DNA of 64,000 nt from positions 22,488,611 through 22,552,610 of the forward strand of contig OZ024865.1 of the NCBI GenBank assembly GCA_964017155.1, in the 5' to 3' direction. Position 1 is the first letter of the stretch, and each line of letters starts with the position of its first letter. This DNA comes from Oasisia sp. SBJ-2009. Lineage: Eukaryota; Annelida; Polychaeta; Sabellida; Siboglinidae. Shown in pieces: positions 62,741 through 64,000 of the stretch. Both the position numbers and the translations under genes were made by a program. The notes under the pieces were generated by a model, which saw only the letters and a program-made list of their open reading frames with translations, searched no databases and was not told the origin of the DNA.

Positions 62741-64000
62741 TGACCGTTACTCACTAACCCTAATCCAGCACGTACATATCTGAAAATTACGAATGTTTGC
62801 ACATAGTTAAAACTCCCAAATAAAAAATCTGGAACATGTGGCACCTCTAAATTTGCTCTGGATTCTCTCGACAGTCGTATTTAAATGGTCTGAGCTAGTG
62901 CGAACAATAGTATCCTCTTCCCGCGCAACAAGGCATGAGACCAGTTGCTCCTCTATAAGTAAGCCAGACGCCACGGTTATAACACTGTACTCGATGCTCC
63001 GTGCTCAGAATTATTCCATGCTCATATGTAATGTATTTAGTTATTGTAAACACCGGCATAAGTAACATCGACACCGTTGGTATTACTTCCCGAGCCCAAG
63101 ATTGCAATGTGATTATAATGATTGATACAGCATGACAAATACAGACTATCACTGTTTTATATGCTATTTCATTTTGTGTCATTTCTGTTCCGTCGTGCAC
63201 TTCGAATTATGTGAATTCTCGCGATGTTCCCTGCATTTTCAATCATAAAATATAATTGTTATTGGTTATATACAGTTGTAGGCTTGTTATCTTCGTCAAC
63301 AAGAGAGTTCCATTTGGCTGCTTCAGAATTTGAATAAAATAGCGTCATTACATTAAACGAACTCCTTCTTTACTTTAGCAAGTTGTTAAGCATATAATAT
63401 AGTGTTCAAGACCATGTACTCAGTTGAGTACGTGCTCTAGACATTTTATAACCACCGGGAGCACGAATTCTCCTGTGAGCATGATGTTGAGCATGAGCAC
63501 CGTGTACGGTTTTATAACCTCAGCTGATGTTTATTCACCGCGTCTCTGCATATTAGACGAGCTCTTTGTAGCTGCCGTGGTTAAGTGGTCTTTGCTAGGT
63601 GTACGTTCTAATTCGGGGCTATAATTATATCTGCAATATAAACTTTCAGACTTCCCGGCTTTATATTTATTATATAATGTATAATAACATGTCGTTCTGG
63701 GAGATATGCAATACTAGTTCAAAAGTTATTGTTCATGATCGCTGTTTAAATGTGACGTAAGTGGGACGCTTGGGGAATACACACAATTATGAACATACAT
63801 TAACAAACGTTATACTGGTATATAGAGCAAATTAATACTGTATAAATATATAGTTAATACACTGTTCGCTTTGCGAGGCAAATATTTGAGAATGGGTGGA
63901 ATTAGCAATGTTTCAAATTTGGTCGTTCGACAATGAGGAATGCAAAAGCTATATATGTTATTATATGATATAAATGTACTAAAGAAGAAAGTTTGGTTGT
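62741..64000. other. Unique AT-rich end of window, no gene seen
   Basis: No credible coding region. It contains a 25-bp inverted repeat (62975-62999 against 63495-63519, 21 of 25 matching) whose word GGTTATAA...GTAC...TGCTC is partly repeated again near 63425-63455. Confidence 0.5.

Overview
This window comes from an animal genome, and I would guess a marine lophotrochozoan such as a mollusc. The support is spliceable exons with GT-AG borders, tRNA-derived SINEs, hAT-type transposons, a LINE remnant, very long dinucleotide tracts, and a small heat-shock protein gene with two alpha-crystallin domains. That two-domain layout is familiar from lophotrochozoans and flatworms. The taxon is an inference. 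Only a small part of the 64 kb is credibly coding.

Layout. Positions 1-22403 are one continuous 18-bp satellite (core CTCCCCACTCCACCCAAC) with nested higher-order duplications of about 1.9, 2.6, 2.7 and 6.9 kb. It continues past the left edge of the window. Positions 22404-28695 are a non-satellite island. It holds a five-exon minus-strand gene (25149-27910) with a C2HC zinc finger, Pro- and Gln-rich segments and an unidentified C-terminal domain. Its second coding exon looks frameshifted and part of its third exon has been duplicated. Short minisatellites whose units resemble CTCF sites lie at both sides of the island. At 28696-28858 there is a nine-unit outpost of the 18-bp satellite. Positions 28861-34965 form a large fold-back: an 11-bp satellite, a 20-bp satellite, then both again in inverted orientation, with matching satellite-satellite junctions on the two sides.

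Positions 36795-44015 carry a minus-strand small heat-shock protein gene in at least three coding exons, and a possible first exon lies near 47.0-47.3 kb. Its introns contain two tRNA-derived SINEs and several local repeats. Two related non-autonomous hAT-like elements (45139-46894 and, inverted, 57123-58648) carry near-identical termini and recognisable 8-bp target duplications, with different giant microsatellites, (CA)n versus (TA)n, near the same end. Between them I see mostly non-coding sequence with microsatellites and one LINE reverse-transcriptase fragment (51129-51307). Positions 58848-62740 are a third satellite, with a 27-bp unit. The rest, to 64000, shows no gene.

The long open frames inside the 18-bp and 27-bp arrays are explained by unit lengths divisible by three and units lacking stop codons. 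I do not annotate them as genes. The most notable signals are the 22-kb strand-asymmetric array with G-quadruplex potential, the 6-kb inverted satellite pair with conserved junctions, the CTCF-like minisatellites around the zinc-finger gene, and the hAT pair that carries different microsatellites.
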